DNA from: Lunularia cruciata
Lineage: Eukaryota > Streptophyta > Marchantiopsida > Lunulariales > Lunulariaceae
DNA: 64,000 nucleotides
Assembly: GCA_948567375.1 (NCBI GenBank)
Contig: OX419761.1
Coordinates: 40,054,501 to 40,118,500, forward strand
Direction of reading: 5' to 3'
A model generated the notes under the pieces. The model ran no database searches. It was not told where the DNA came from and saw nothing but the letters and a program-made list of their open reading frames with translations. The translations under genes were made by a program, and so were the position numbers. Positions 1-10,511 of this stretch are shown here, one piece after another; position 1 is the first letter of the stretch, and each line of letters opens with the position of its first letter.

Positions 1-960
1 ATACCCATGAGTTCTAGCTCTAATAGAAATAGTGGATCTAGTAGAGGTGCACTAGTTGGAGATGGTGCTACTATGAGTATAGGTACCGCTATAAGAGATG
101 ATGTAGTACCAAGGTTTAACCCCATGGTGGATTTCAAATGCTTGAGATAGAACTACTAGGGAGTGCAAATTGACAAGTTGTGGAGCTTGTAGGAGTTCCA
201 ATAGAAGGCTAGAGAGAGCCTACATAAGGTATACACTTGAGTGATATGGCTGATCAGTTTCACTCAAGGAGTTATTGAGGCCCAGGCAGTCCAATTTTGG
301 TAGTGGATCCTAAATAGGGAGTTGCAATGTAGAGTACATGATGCTACATTGTTACAAGCTACTTCACCTACTTTGGCAAGGGTCTTTAGTTTGGCTGAGC
401 ACATTGAGCACAACATGGTAGAGGAGAGAGTGGTGACATTTGGATTTGGTAGAGATACCTCATCCATGATTGTTACTTCTTCTAGAGTGTAGCAAAGTGC
501 ACCATGCTATGTTGGCTTCTAAGGACAAAGTGGACAGCTCCTATCCTACACAATGGGTGGAAGGCCTAGTATAGCTAGACCTTTACCTTCATTTTCAAAT
601 CAATAGCAACTAGTGAATGGGGGTGTTGCTTGTTGGATTTGTGGTGGACCTCACTACAAGAGAGAGTGCACTTAGGGTACTGGGTATGATACTTCTGGTA
701 CATCATAGCTAGCATAAAGATAGTGTGATCATTGTCACAGATTTGGTCATACTAATGACCGATACTTTGACCTTCACTCGAAGTTATGGAATGGTAAGGC
801 TGCTATGGCAGAAAGTAGAAGAGCTCCAAGTTATGGAGAACAAGGTGGTAGAGGTGGTGGTAGAGGATCCATACCTATTACAAGTGCAATACCTGCCCTT
901 ACTTTTGATATAGCCATGGCTACTCGGATTGAGCAATTGGAGCAAAGATTAGCTAGCATG
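1..960 (+). pseudogene. Gag of MTase-gypsy copy 1 (5' end outside window)
   Basis: This is a decayed capsid/nucleocapsid frame. The nucleocapsid part is clear: at 631-669 a knuckle reads CWICGGPHYKREC, and at 724-768 a second begins CDHCHRFGH, with its last Cys replaced. Two CCHC knuckles are usual for RNA-packaging nucleocapsids of some gypsy lineages. A capsid-like region precedes them and matches copy 2 at 42660-43430. In-frame TAG codons sit where Gln is expected. A short linker after the knuckles reaches a segment near 915 that recurs in copy 2 at 44217, where copy 2 carries an insertion. Confidence 0.7.
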
Positions 961-1600
961 GCCATAGCTTAGAGGAGATTAGAAGTGTTAAGGCTTCCAC
1001 CTCTTATGCTAGTAATAAAGACATCTTGGACTTCATGTGTGGAAACACATGTAGATGTATCCACCGTAGTGATTAGAAGTGCAGTACGTGCTCAAGAGCC
1101 TAGAAGAGCATCAATGGAGTTGGATCCATAGAGAGGAAAGGCTGGTAAATAGGTCAGACTTCCCTAGTCTTTTACACTCTCTAAGGCACTACAAATGACA
1201 TCCATGGCTCCTAAAGGTCCTAATGCAAGTGTGGTAGGTGGTGGTGGGGTGCATGATAGAATACCTACTAGTCGACCACTTGCTACCACACACATTGAGT
1301 CTAGCTTGATGTTGGGGGCAGCTAAATTGATTATTTGCTTCCTTAATTTTTAGCCAATGATATTTTTACATTAAGAGTTGACCCAACTCTAGTGTTTTGA
1401 TTGGTTACCACACTTTTGTGAGGGTAGGGATGATATGGTTCCTACTTCTAAAGCAAATGTGGTTGATAGTAGAGTTGACTTGGTTGAGGAGCATAGGATC
1501 CACTTAGTGACCAATGGTTTATGGCAAGCAAATATAGCTAGAGGAGTTACCACCTAGACCTACCTTTGAGCAAGCACAGTTCACACCTAAAGTTATCATA

Positions 1601-2010
1601 TTGGATAACCAAAGGGGGATTTTCCATTTGGTGAGACCTTCAAGGAAGGTCTATACACCACATAGGGTCTTATTAGACTTTGGTGCGCAACCCCTTGTGT
1701 TGGAGAAGGCTACAATTGTCAATTTGGAGCTACAAAAGACCAATGTGGAGAGGTGTTCAGGTGTTCATTTCAAATCCAAACATCTTTAGGAGGTGGTTCT
1801 ATACAATACATCATATGTGGAGAGCTCATTGTCCAGATTCAACCAAGTCATCCTACTAATAGCTCTATGGTAAGAGCTTAGGCCATTGCAATAGTAGCTG
1901 AGTCATATGATGTGCTAGTTGGTAGAGCAATATTTTACTCCATGGGTTTTAGTATTGACTATTGGGAGGAGATAACCTCATATAGATTTGGTTGGCAGTC
2001 AGGCGGGAGA
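1601..2010 (+). pseudogene. Retropepsin-like aspartic protease of MTase-gypsy copy 1
   Basis: The frame from 1601 contains the active-site segment VLLDFGAQPL, where retropepsins have D-S/T-G; here Ser is replaced by Phe, a change one C-to-T event explains. Downstream, a stretch ending in an SYDVLVGRAIFYSMGFSIDYW-like segment (about 1905-1965) matches the second half of gypsy proteases. Copy 2 has the same order at 49790-50210 with the same DFG change. The domain would process the Gag-Pol polyprotein. It precedes the methyltransferase by about 130 codons of linker that I do not recognise. Confidence 0.6.
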
Positions 2011-2398
2011 TAAGTATATTGCCTACTAATATACTTTAGTAGTGGCAATCTTGGCTCACTACAATCAAGGACCATAGCATTAGTTTTAGCTTTCAAGGGT
2101 TCTATTACTTGGCATTGTGATTTATTGGACGGAAATGCTCATGCAATGGATACTCTAGTACTCGAGGAGATCACTTGTATTTAGAGTACAAATGAGATCA
2201 TTCCATCCACCTTGGATGTTCTATTGTCTATTGAGTTTAAAGGAGGCATTGGAGCAACATGTATATCAACTGATGCAATAGGCTTGGAGTGGAGCCTTTG
2301 TACTACTAGGAGACCAATATGAGGATGAGCTTCTGGAGTTTATTACCTAGTCACTTTTGGATACCACACTCAATTTTTGGCAGTATCTAGTAAAGGGA

Positions 2399-3415
2399 GT
2401 ATGTTTATTGGAGTTGTTTGGTGGGATTAGCACTGGACTAATTGTGATATTACATGTAGGTATATGAGTACAAAGGTACTTGTACATGGAGAGAGATGAG
2501 ACTGCTAGGCAAGTCTCTCTACATCATATGGCATACTTGGTCTATTGGTATCTTGAGTTATTATTGATGTCAATAGTCAGGGGTTATCAAAAGACCCTAC
2601 CTATAGATATTTCCTTGCTGGGGGTGCAAGATTTGGAGAGACATGGTCCCGTTCATTTGGTGATTTCTAGATGGCCATGTTAGGGACATACACATGCTAG
2701 CCAAGGTTAGGGTCTCTAGAATCCCTATTTTAGTGTGTTTTGGGAGATATTACATATATTACAAGATCTACATGTTCATCAATCTGTTTCTCCAACCTAC
2801 ATTTTGGAGAACATCCCTTTGATGGGTGATTCTTGTACTGGAGTGGTGGTGAGTACACATCAAGTCCATTCTTGGATGGGAACTGCCATGTTGTTGGATG
2901 CAACTAGAGTGAGATCAGAGGCTCATCATCTTCATATTTGGTGGACAAACCTCTTATCTAAAGAGGTTCTACAACATGCTTATGATTGGATCTAATGACT
3001 ATACCACCTTAGTTTTGATGAGATTTTGGAAATTGAATGACAATCTTGGTCAGCATGATAATCACCACAAATGATCATGATAATCATCAATCTTAATAAT
3101 CACCACAAATGACCTATCAAAAGCTACGGATGATAGGTCATTTGTGGTGATGGTGAACCTTTTTGGACCGCCTAGTTTGCTCTACCCACACTTATGAGTT
3201 TTCCAAGCTCCCATGCTTTTTGAGAGAGAGGTCTTGAACTTGTTTGGGACTCATAGTTACAATATTTGGTGGATCCCAATGCCAATTAGAGGGAGTGGGC
3301 AATGGGTTTTTTTACCAATATTACCATTGTTATAAGTGAGTCAGAGGCATCTAAGCATTAGGTGTTAGGTCAAGCTATGGACCTAAACTATTTGACCTGG
3401 ATTGTGAATGAATCA
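2399..3415 (+). pseudogene. DNMT3-like cytosine-5 DNA methyltransferase domain inside a Ty3/gypsy polyprotein (copy 1)
   Basis: From 2399 to 2995 one frame runs with only four internal stops and shows the C5-methyltransferase motifs in order. Motif I (SAM binding) is LLELFGGISTGL at 2405-2440. Motif II follows as RYLYMERDETARQ. Motif IV is WPC-stop-GH, with the catalytic Cys codon at 2678-2680 and TAG at 2681-2683 in place of the usual Gln. Motif VI is YILENIP, with its Glu at 2807-2809. Motif VIII lies at about 2888-2956 and ends HLHIWWTNL. The TGL end of motif I and the AH..R.W.TNL block resemble DNMT3/DRM enzymes more than DNMT1. After a hairpin-bearing stretch, another frame holds motif IX/X sequence ending QAMDLNYLTWIV (about 3370-3405). 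At about 340 codons it is a full catalytic domain. It would methylate cytosine in DNA, but this copy is inactive. Family assignment is strong; the subfamily is inferred. Confidence 0.85.
3099..3151. repeat. 21-bp perfect inverted repeat in the methyltransferase pseudogene
   Basis: Bases 3099-3119 and 3131-3151 are exact reverse complements with an 11-base loop. A partial third copy of the arm lies at 3061-3074. The right arm aligns with element sequence in copy 2, so the left arm looks like an inverted duplication added in copy 1, as produced by template switching. Confidence 0.85.
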
Positions 3416-3421
3416 TTTGGG

Positions 3422-3864
3422 TAAGGTACCATTGGAAAGCTCTTGATGAGACAAATAGGGGGAGGGAAGGCCAGCCTCTACTCTTTTGGGAGGGAAACAA
3501 TGGCATATTTTTGAGGCCTAATTCATCCGTTTAGTCCCTTGAAATTGCCTCTGATTTCAAGCATATTTCGGTTTTTGCCCTATTAGTAGAAGTATACTTT
3601 TTGGTGATATATCTTTCTAATCTATTTAGTCTATCATGTATAACATCCTTCCAGATGTTACCAAACCAAATTTCACCTCTAGATCATATGTTTAGCTATT
3701 AGTTCTAAGTTTTCAAGTCTATTTTGGTTTCTACCCTATTAGTAGAAGTACTCTTTTGGTGATACTTCTATCTGATCTATTTAGTCCATCATGTATAACA
3801 TCCTTCCAGATGTTACCAAATCAAATTTCACCTTGAGATCATATATCTAGCTATTAGTATTACA
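3422..3864 (-). repeat. R3 LTR fragment inside copy 1, replacing RT/RNase H
   Basis: This segment is the reverse complement of the first part of the LTR at 29400-30165. It ends at 3864 in TATTACA, matching the TGTAATA start of that LTR. The R3 3' half is absent and the flanking gypsy sequence jumps from the methyltransferase C-terminus straight to the pre-integrase region, so a deletion probably removed RT, RNase H and the rest of the LTR together. Within it, a unit of about 170 bases occurs twice (about 3558-3715 and 3720-3864). Confidence 0.7.
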
Positions 3865-3869
3865 CTTAC

Positions 3870-4991
3870 TAATGGATTATCTTTGCATTAGTTTGTGTGA
3901 CACAATTGGTGCCAAGAAGAGAAACCATGTTCTTAAGCAATCCATGCAGTTTAGATTGGAGGGCATGCACCTCCTTTGTGTATGGGAGGATATTAGAGTG
4001 CAAATAGTACCACTTTCATCTCAAATACCACAATTGGTTCATCATGCTCATGACAAGCTAGGACATTTTGGAGTAAAGCATACATACAGCTTACTCTCAA
4101 GTCATTATTGGTAGTGTGGTATGCAGACCAATGTACAACAATTTGTTGCCAATGTGTGGTTTGTGACCAAGTTAGAGCATGTTTTAATGCTCCTACACCA
4201 CAATTACACTTGTTACCTATCATGGCATTAGGTTACCATTGGAAATAGACTTTGTTGTACCTTTACCATTGAAGATTATGGTGGAGCACTTCTCCAAGTG
4301 GATTGAATTGGTAGCACTTCTTGACAAGTCCAATGAAGGGATGGCTTACTTGTTCTTGGATCGGGTTCTTAGTCTTTTTGGTGCACCAGCCAAGGTTTTG
4401 ACTGATCATAGTACAAAGTTCTTTGGGGAATTTCAAGTCTTGTGTGACAAGGCCTTGATTGATCATCATACTACCTCATGAGATCACCCTACGGTAGATG
4501 GCTTAGCAAAGATTGCATAAGTATGGTGTGTAGATAGGCCACTTGGGGGATTTGGATCTCTAGTTGGCTAGCCATGGGCTATCACTTCAGACAAAAAGCC
4601 TCCTTAGCATCCTTCTCTCTTTACTTTCTACTCTATAGACAAGGTCTAGATTTACTTGCAACCATTTGTCAAGATGTTATTGTAGTTTTGGACTTGGATG
4701 ATCCAAATGTACGGGTGAGCTCATGTTCTCAATGGGTAGAGATCTTTTGGAGTGTGATGTTGATGGCCTTTGAGAACTTGGTTATTGCTCAGATAGAGAT
4801 ACCTTATGTTATGCTATTATTTGAGGAGGAGGTCATAGATCTTCATATCTTAAATCTATTGATTTCATCCAAGTGACTATATATATCTGTAGCAATTAAC
4901 ATTGATGATGCTTGATGTTATTATAAACCACACTATCTTGAGAGTGCATGAGGTTTTGCTTTCTAGAGTCCTCATGTTAGAAGGACATGAT
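3870..4991 (+). pseudogene. Integrase of MTase-gypsy copy 1
   Basis: A zinc-binding HHCC region (about 4020-4200) starts HHAHDKLGHFGVKHTYSLL. The catalytic core follows: DFVVPLPL with the first Asp near 4250, then VLTDHSTKFFGEF (about 4392-4430) with the second Asp. The segment LIDHHTTS-stop-DHPTVDGLAK takes the place of the third catalytic block, and its Glu is lost. The C-terminal part (4574-4990) keeps a DLDDPNV segment and an SH3-like stretch ending LMLEGHD, directly at the insertion of chromovirus A. The reading resumes at 10512. It would insert element cDNA into host DNA; this copy has frameshifts and stops. Confidence 0.75.
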
Positions 4992-5402
4992 TGTAAAAGA
5001 CCAAGACTGAGGAGAGAAATAGGAGAATGAAAACTCACATTGGGACACTTGAATGTGAGAAAACTCCAAATGCCTAATGAGCTTTGGCTCTTGTATTTAT
5101 AAGGATCATACAAAGCTCTTTAGAAGCTTCTCAAGAAGCTTCCTTGAGTCACTTTCTTGGAGTGCAAGCCAAGTTAATTGGGAAGCTTCTCAAGAAGTTT
5201 CCTTCTAGGAGTTGCTTATTTGCCGTGCAAGCTAAGTTAGTTAGAAGCTTCTAGAAGCTACCTACTTGGAGTGCAAGCTAAGCTAGCCGATAAAGCTTCT
5301 CAAGAATCTTTCCATATAATTCTAGAATATTTTGGGCTAATTTGTCTTATTTGCTACTTCATTAGCCCTACTAACTTTGTCACTAAACTCCATATTGTTA
5401 CA
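4992..5402 (-). repeat. 3' LTR of chromovirus A
   Basis: Starts TGTAAAAGACC and ends ATTGTTACA, the termini shared by the whole family. It keeps the TATTTATA sequence (TATA box on the minus strand) near 5093-5101 and several GAAGCTTC motifs. Confidence 0.9.
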
Positions 5403-5419
5403 TATTCCCCACCGCTAGT

Positions 5420-8400
5420 TGGTGATGTCCTCATCTCCAATGAAGCTTTGAACTCTTGGATGGCCAGTTGTGCATTTTGGAGATGAGAAAGAGGTCTCCA
5501 TGTTGCATCATGAAGGAGATACCCTTTCCAAAGGACCTTGTACTCCATATGTTGTCAACAGCCTTGTTGAATGTGGTGATGCGCAAGGATACGATCAACT
5601 TCATACTCCTCATGATCATTGATAGGGATAGGAGGAAAGGGAGGTTGGACTTGAGAGGAAAAAGAAGAGTTAGGAACAAAGGGTTTCAACTTGGCAATAT
5701 GAAAGACAAGATGGATGCGCATATGACAAGGCAAGGCAAGGCAAGCTGATAAGCAACAAGAGAGATAATTTGGGTGATATCAAAGGGTCCAATCCAATTA
5801 GGGGCAAGTTTAAAAACTTGGGTATCAAGTGGGAGGGGTAGGTTACTAGAGGATAGCATGACTTTATCACTTACTTCAAAGGTGAGATCATGACGATGGT
5901 GGTCCGCATATTTTTTTGACAATTATGGGCAACAAGGAGGTGACATTTGGCTTGTTGGAGAGATTATGAGATGGTGGTCAAGAAGGTTGAAGTATGAGGG
6001 ACTTGAGATGGAGGAGGAGCAAGAAGAGAATCTAGAACAAGTAGATCTTGGCCAAAATTGAGAAAGAAAGGAGAAAATCTGATGCTTGCCTATTTGGAAT
6101 TATTGTAGGTAAATTTTGCAGTTGCAAGACATTCATCCCAATTGGTATGGTAGACATTGATGAAGGCACGCAGCATATCTTCCAAGGTACAATTTTCATG
6201 TTTGGTTTATCCATCAGTTTGAGGATGATAGGCTGTGGACAAAGAAAGCTTGGTGCAGAGTATTTGGAAGAGTGTTTGCCAAAACTTCCCAATGAATCGA
6301 GGATCACGGTCGGAGATGAGTACATACATCATCCCACAATGCTTGAAGACATTTTCAAAGTAGATTTGCACTAAGGTTGAAGCATCCACGGTATCAAAGG
6401 TTGGTGCTAAGTGGATTTGCTTACTAAGCTTATCTACAAACACCACGATTGTTGTGTATCCTTACTTTGTCTTGGGCAAGGATGTGATGGGATCCAAGCT
6501 CACATGTTCCCATCAAGTAGATGGAATGGGGAGTGATTGAAGGAGTCCACTTGGCTTCTGGTTGTTGGCCTTGTTGCGTTGGTAGCTTTCACACAATTGG
6601 ACAAACTCTCAAACATCTCTTGTCATGTTGGGCCACCACCATTGGTGTTGGAAGGTACCTAAGGTCTTGTCCACACCCATGTGACCAACTACTGTTAAAT
6701 CATGGGCTTCTTGAAGACGCACAAGTTGGAACATAGATCCAATCCTCATGGAATAAAAGGCTTTCCTTGAAGGAGAAGGTGTTGTACTCCTTGTCACATG
6801 CTATAGATGACCATGTACTATTTGGAAGAAGAGATCTTGTTGTAGAGCTGACCAAAACTCATTTTGGACCTTGGAGTCAATTGCCATTATTGTAATTTCC
6901 GTTGTGATGAGAAGAAGAGACTTCAAATCAGGTCATCATGACAGAGCATCAAGGATGACATAGAACCGACCTGGTTTGTACTCAAGTTTGATGTCAAACA
7001 ATTGGAGTTGTTGCTCCCATTGATGATGTTGACTCTTCATGTGTTCCAAGTGTAAGGTCTGCAACAATGGTTTGTGATCAATTTGTATGATCACTTGTTT
7101 CTCCAAGAGATAATGCCTCCATACCTTGGTGGCATGTACCATTGCAAGTTGTTCCTTATCTCAAGCAGAGTAATTTCTTTCAATTATATTTAGTCGGAAA
7201 GACACAAGGCAATGGGATGTAGTCTATCTAGGAATTCTTATTGCAACATTGCTCTAATTGCAAAGTTTAAAAGCATCAAAATCAACCACACAAGGTAGCT
7301 AAAGATCATATGGTTGAAGGATGAGTCTTGAAGACACCATATGTTTCAGCTTCTGGAATGCTTTTTCATGCTTGGTGGTCCACTAGAAGCTTGAGTTCTT
7401 CCCCAAGAGGTCAGTCAATGGTGTAGCTACATGAGCATAATAATGGATGAACCGTCAGTAAAAACTGGCCAATCTATTAAATGCCCATACTTTTGTAGTA
7501 TCCTTTGAAGTAGGCCAATCAATAATGGCCTTGATTTTCTCTTCTTCTATCTTGATCCGTTTTGATGAGATCTTATGATCCAAGAATGTAACTTCATTTT
7601 GCCAAAAGGCACACTTTGACTTCTTGTAATAAAATTTCCATTGTTGTAGTCATCTTAGGACTTCTTGCACATGATTCATATGTTCTCTCTTTGTCTTGCT
7701 ATAGATTAAGATATCATCCAAGAACACCACCATGTACCAATCCAATAGTCTATCCAACACTTGATGCATCTGATCCATGAAGACTGTTGGAGCATTAGTG
7801 AGCACAAAAGGTAGAACTGTCCACTCAAAATGCCCATACCTTGTGCAAAAGGCAGTCTTTTGCACATCCTCCCTATCATTAGGGATTTGCCAACAACCAT
7901 TGCAAAGATCCAACTTGGAAAATTATTATGCTCCACTCAATTGATTGAGCGAGTCATCAATCTGAGGTAAGGGATATGCATTCTTCACTATTTGCTTGTT
8001 GCGCCCACGGTAATCAATATAGAAACAAAGTCCTCCATCCTTCTTTGGAACAAATAGTACCAATGCTCCCCAAGGAGAGGTACTATGTCAAATGAAGTCC
8101 TTCTCCAACAACTCCGTAAGTGTTATTTGCAACTCCTCCAACTCCTTTGGTGAGAGCCAATAGATTGGTCTACTCATTGGAGTACTCCTTGGCAATAATT
8201 TGATCTTGAAGGTAATCCCTTCTGTAGATTATTTGGAAACACGTCCACAAACTCCTGAACTATCTAATCAACCATTGCTTGATGAGGCTCTTGGCCCTCC
8301 TCAAATTTTCCTTGTGCAATCGGCTTGATCCACACCATAAATACAAACTTATCTTCCTCCAAAGCTTGCTCTATGGCTGCTTCACTAACAAAATTTCCAT

Positions 8401-9895
8401 CTATGGACTCATCTCTCTTCAAAGCTTGTTCCATGGTTGCCTTCCTTGCAAACTTCCCATCTTGGGACTCATCTCTCTTCAAGGCTCGCTCTATGGCTAC
8501 CTTCTTGACAAACTTCCTATCCTGGGGCTGACTATTCTTAAGTGTCTCACTCAAAGGTACTGGACAACTTAATCAAAAATTCCTACCTTGGTGTTGTACT
8601 TGAATTTGTCATCGGATCCAATCAAATTGAACCTTATGACGTTCAAGCCAAGGTAGTCCTAGAATGATATCGTAGTGTAGAGGTGCTACTACAAACTTCA
8701 TACACTCCAAATACTCCTTCCTAATCTTGAAGGTAATAGGATGCGAGGTACGAAATGCAGAACCCTTTCTACCATCCGCCATCATCAATCTACTTCCAAT
8801 TACTAGCTTGATAGGAATACCCAATTCCTTTGTTACTTGCATAGACATGCAATTCTATGAACTTCCAAAATCAACCAAAATCCTACAACCCCCGATTAGA
8901 TATCATAACTTGCAAGTGAAGCAAACTTGCATAGGTCAAGCCTTCAATCACATTGGAACTAATCAAACTCCCAATAGGCAGCCTGAATCTCCTATTGGGA
9001 TTCCTTGTTTCTTTAATTGTTTTGCTCCACAAACTCCAGCTGGGCAACTTGTTGAGGTTGCCCATCCTTGAGTGGACATTCAGCGATGCGATATCCCAAT
9101 TGGTGATAATAAAAAAAACCCCATTTTGTCATAGTTTCTCTCTATCTGTAGTGCCAAGTGGTCTTTGTTGAATGGCATCAATCTCCATTGTTGTCGGCTC
9201 CTCCACCCGTGTGTAGTGTATTGGTAGGTTCTATGGAGGTCAAGGTCGAGACCAAGTTGTTGCAACCAAGGAATCAAAACATTCGGCCAACCGCATGGCT
9301 TCCTCCAAGTGTTGTGGCTCTTGCATGGTTACCTCTAATTTGGTTCTTGACTTCAAGCCTCTCACAAATTGATCTAGAGCTTCACCTTCTAGTATATCTA
9401 GAATTTGCATGATGGTGTTCTAGAATTGCATGATGTAACTTCTTACAGAGCCAATCTATTTCAACTTTGCCAACCTATCCCATGCAGCTTGTATGGTATT
9501 TATAGCTTAGAACTGACTAATTATTGCACTCTTGAATTTTTCCCACATCAAGATTCATGCAACAAGTTGTTTTTCAGCTTGCTCCACTTGGAATCTCCAC
9601 CATAGCTTTGCTACTCCATCCAATTGGCTAGAAGCCAAGAGAATCCATTTTTGCTCATCTTGCAAATTGGTAGCTCCAAAGTAAAGTTCATAGTCAAGCA
9701 CAAAATTCTCCACTGCATCCAAAGATTCTTGCCTTTAAATACCTTGGGTTTAGGGAATTGGATTTAATCTTCTCCTTCTCAAACTAGTACTCTCTCTATG
9801 TGCTCATGTCGTCAAAGCTCTCGTTCATCCAACAATCAAGTAAGGTGCTCAATTTGTTGTTTCATTGCAAGGATAACCTCAGGCATTGCCGTCAT
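5420..9895 (-). pseudogene. gag-pol of chromovirus A, heavily decayed
   Basis: Gag probably starts at the ATG ending at 9895. Its zinc knuckle (about 9079-9120) has lost the first two Cys and the His. Protease lies around 8609-8848. The linker with 20-residue repeats is at 8340-8540. RT lies at about 7590-8240, including FLDDILIYS. RNase H follows at 6900-7420, then integrase at 5930-6860, and a chromodomain at about 5445-5560 reads YKVLWKGY. Frames are broken throughout by stops and shifts. The order and chromodomain place it among plant chromoviruses. The clade (Tekay, Reina or another) cannot be set by eye. Confidence 0.85.
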
Positions 9896-10163
9896 AGTTG
9901 CTACTCTATCATGCCACCCCTAGTCTATCTAATTCATTAACATAGAGAAGCAACACGTCTATCGTTCTCCATAAGTTACAACCGGAAGCACCAGGGTTCC
10001 TCAAATATGGTGATCATATGAAAAAAATCTTGTCCAAAGCTTGAGGTGATGAATTGTGTGAACGATGCTTGGGTAGTACTTGGATACAAAAATTCCAATG
10101 GTTTGGTGGAAGTGGATTTGGTGGTCATAAATTCCATCCATCTCATCTCTGCTCTGATACTAA

Positions 10164-10511
10164 TGTAAAAGACCGAGACTGAGGAGAGAAATAAGAGAAT
10201 GGAAAGTCACATTGGGACACTTGAATGTGAGAAAACTCCAAATGCCTAGCATGAGCTTTGGCTCTTGAGAAGCTTCTCAAGAAGCTTCCTTGACCCACTT
10301 TCTTGGAGTGCAAGCCAAGTTAATTGGGAAGCTTCCTTCTAGGAGCTACTTACTTGGCGTGCAAGCTAAGTTAGTTGGAAGCTTCTAGAAGCTACCTACT
10401 TGGAGTGCAAGCTAAGCTAGCCTAGATACTTCTAGAATATTCTAGGCTAATTTGTCTTATTGCTACTTCATTAGCCCTACTAACTTTGTCGCTAAACTCC
10501 ATATTGTTATA
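10164..10511 (-). repeat. 5' LTR of chromovirus A, with promoter deletion
   Basis: Same termini as the 3' LTR, but the last bases read TTGTTATA instead of TTGTTACA. Near 10267 the sequence goes from GGCTCTTG directly to AGAAGCTTC, missing the TATA-containing block. A three-unit heat-shock-element match, TTCTAGAATATTC, remains at 10430-10442. Confidence 0.85.

Larger units (their letters stand above)
4992..10511 (-). mobile_element. Chromovirus A: full-length Ty3/gypsy element nested in MTase-gypsy copy 1
   Basis: The minus-strand element is bounded by LTRs at 4992-5402 (3') and 10164-10511 (5'). It is flanked by ATGAT (4987-4991) and ATAAT (10512-10516), a 5-bp target duplication with one change. 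Next to the 5' LTR the primer site (10151-10162) reads TAGTATCAGAGC on the minus strand, one base from the tRNA-iMet type. Next to the 3' LTR lies the polypurine tract GCGGTGGGGAATA (5403-5415, minus). The 5' LTR lacks the block with the TATA box that the 3' LTR retains, so this copy probably lost its promoter. It is the most decayed of the four copies. Confidence 0.9.

Noticed and set aside
4992-5402. GAAGCTTC-rich clusters as a CRISPR-like or satellite array
   Set aside because: They are irregularly spaced motifs inside LTRs with defined ends, not regular repeats with unique spacers.
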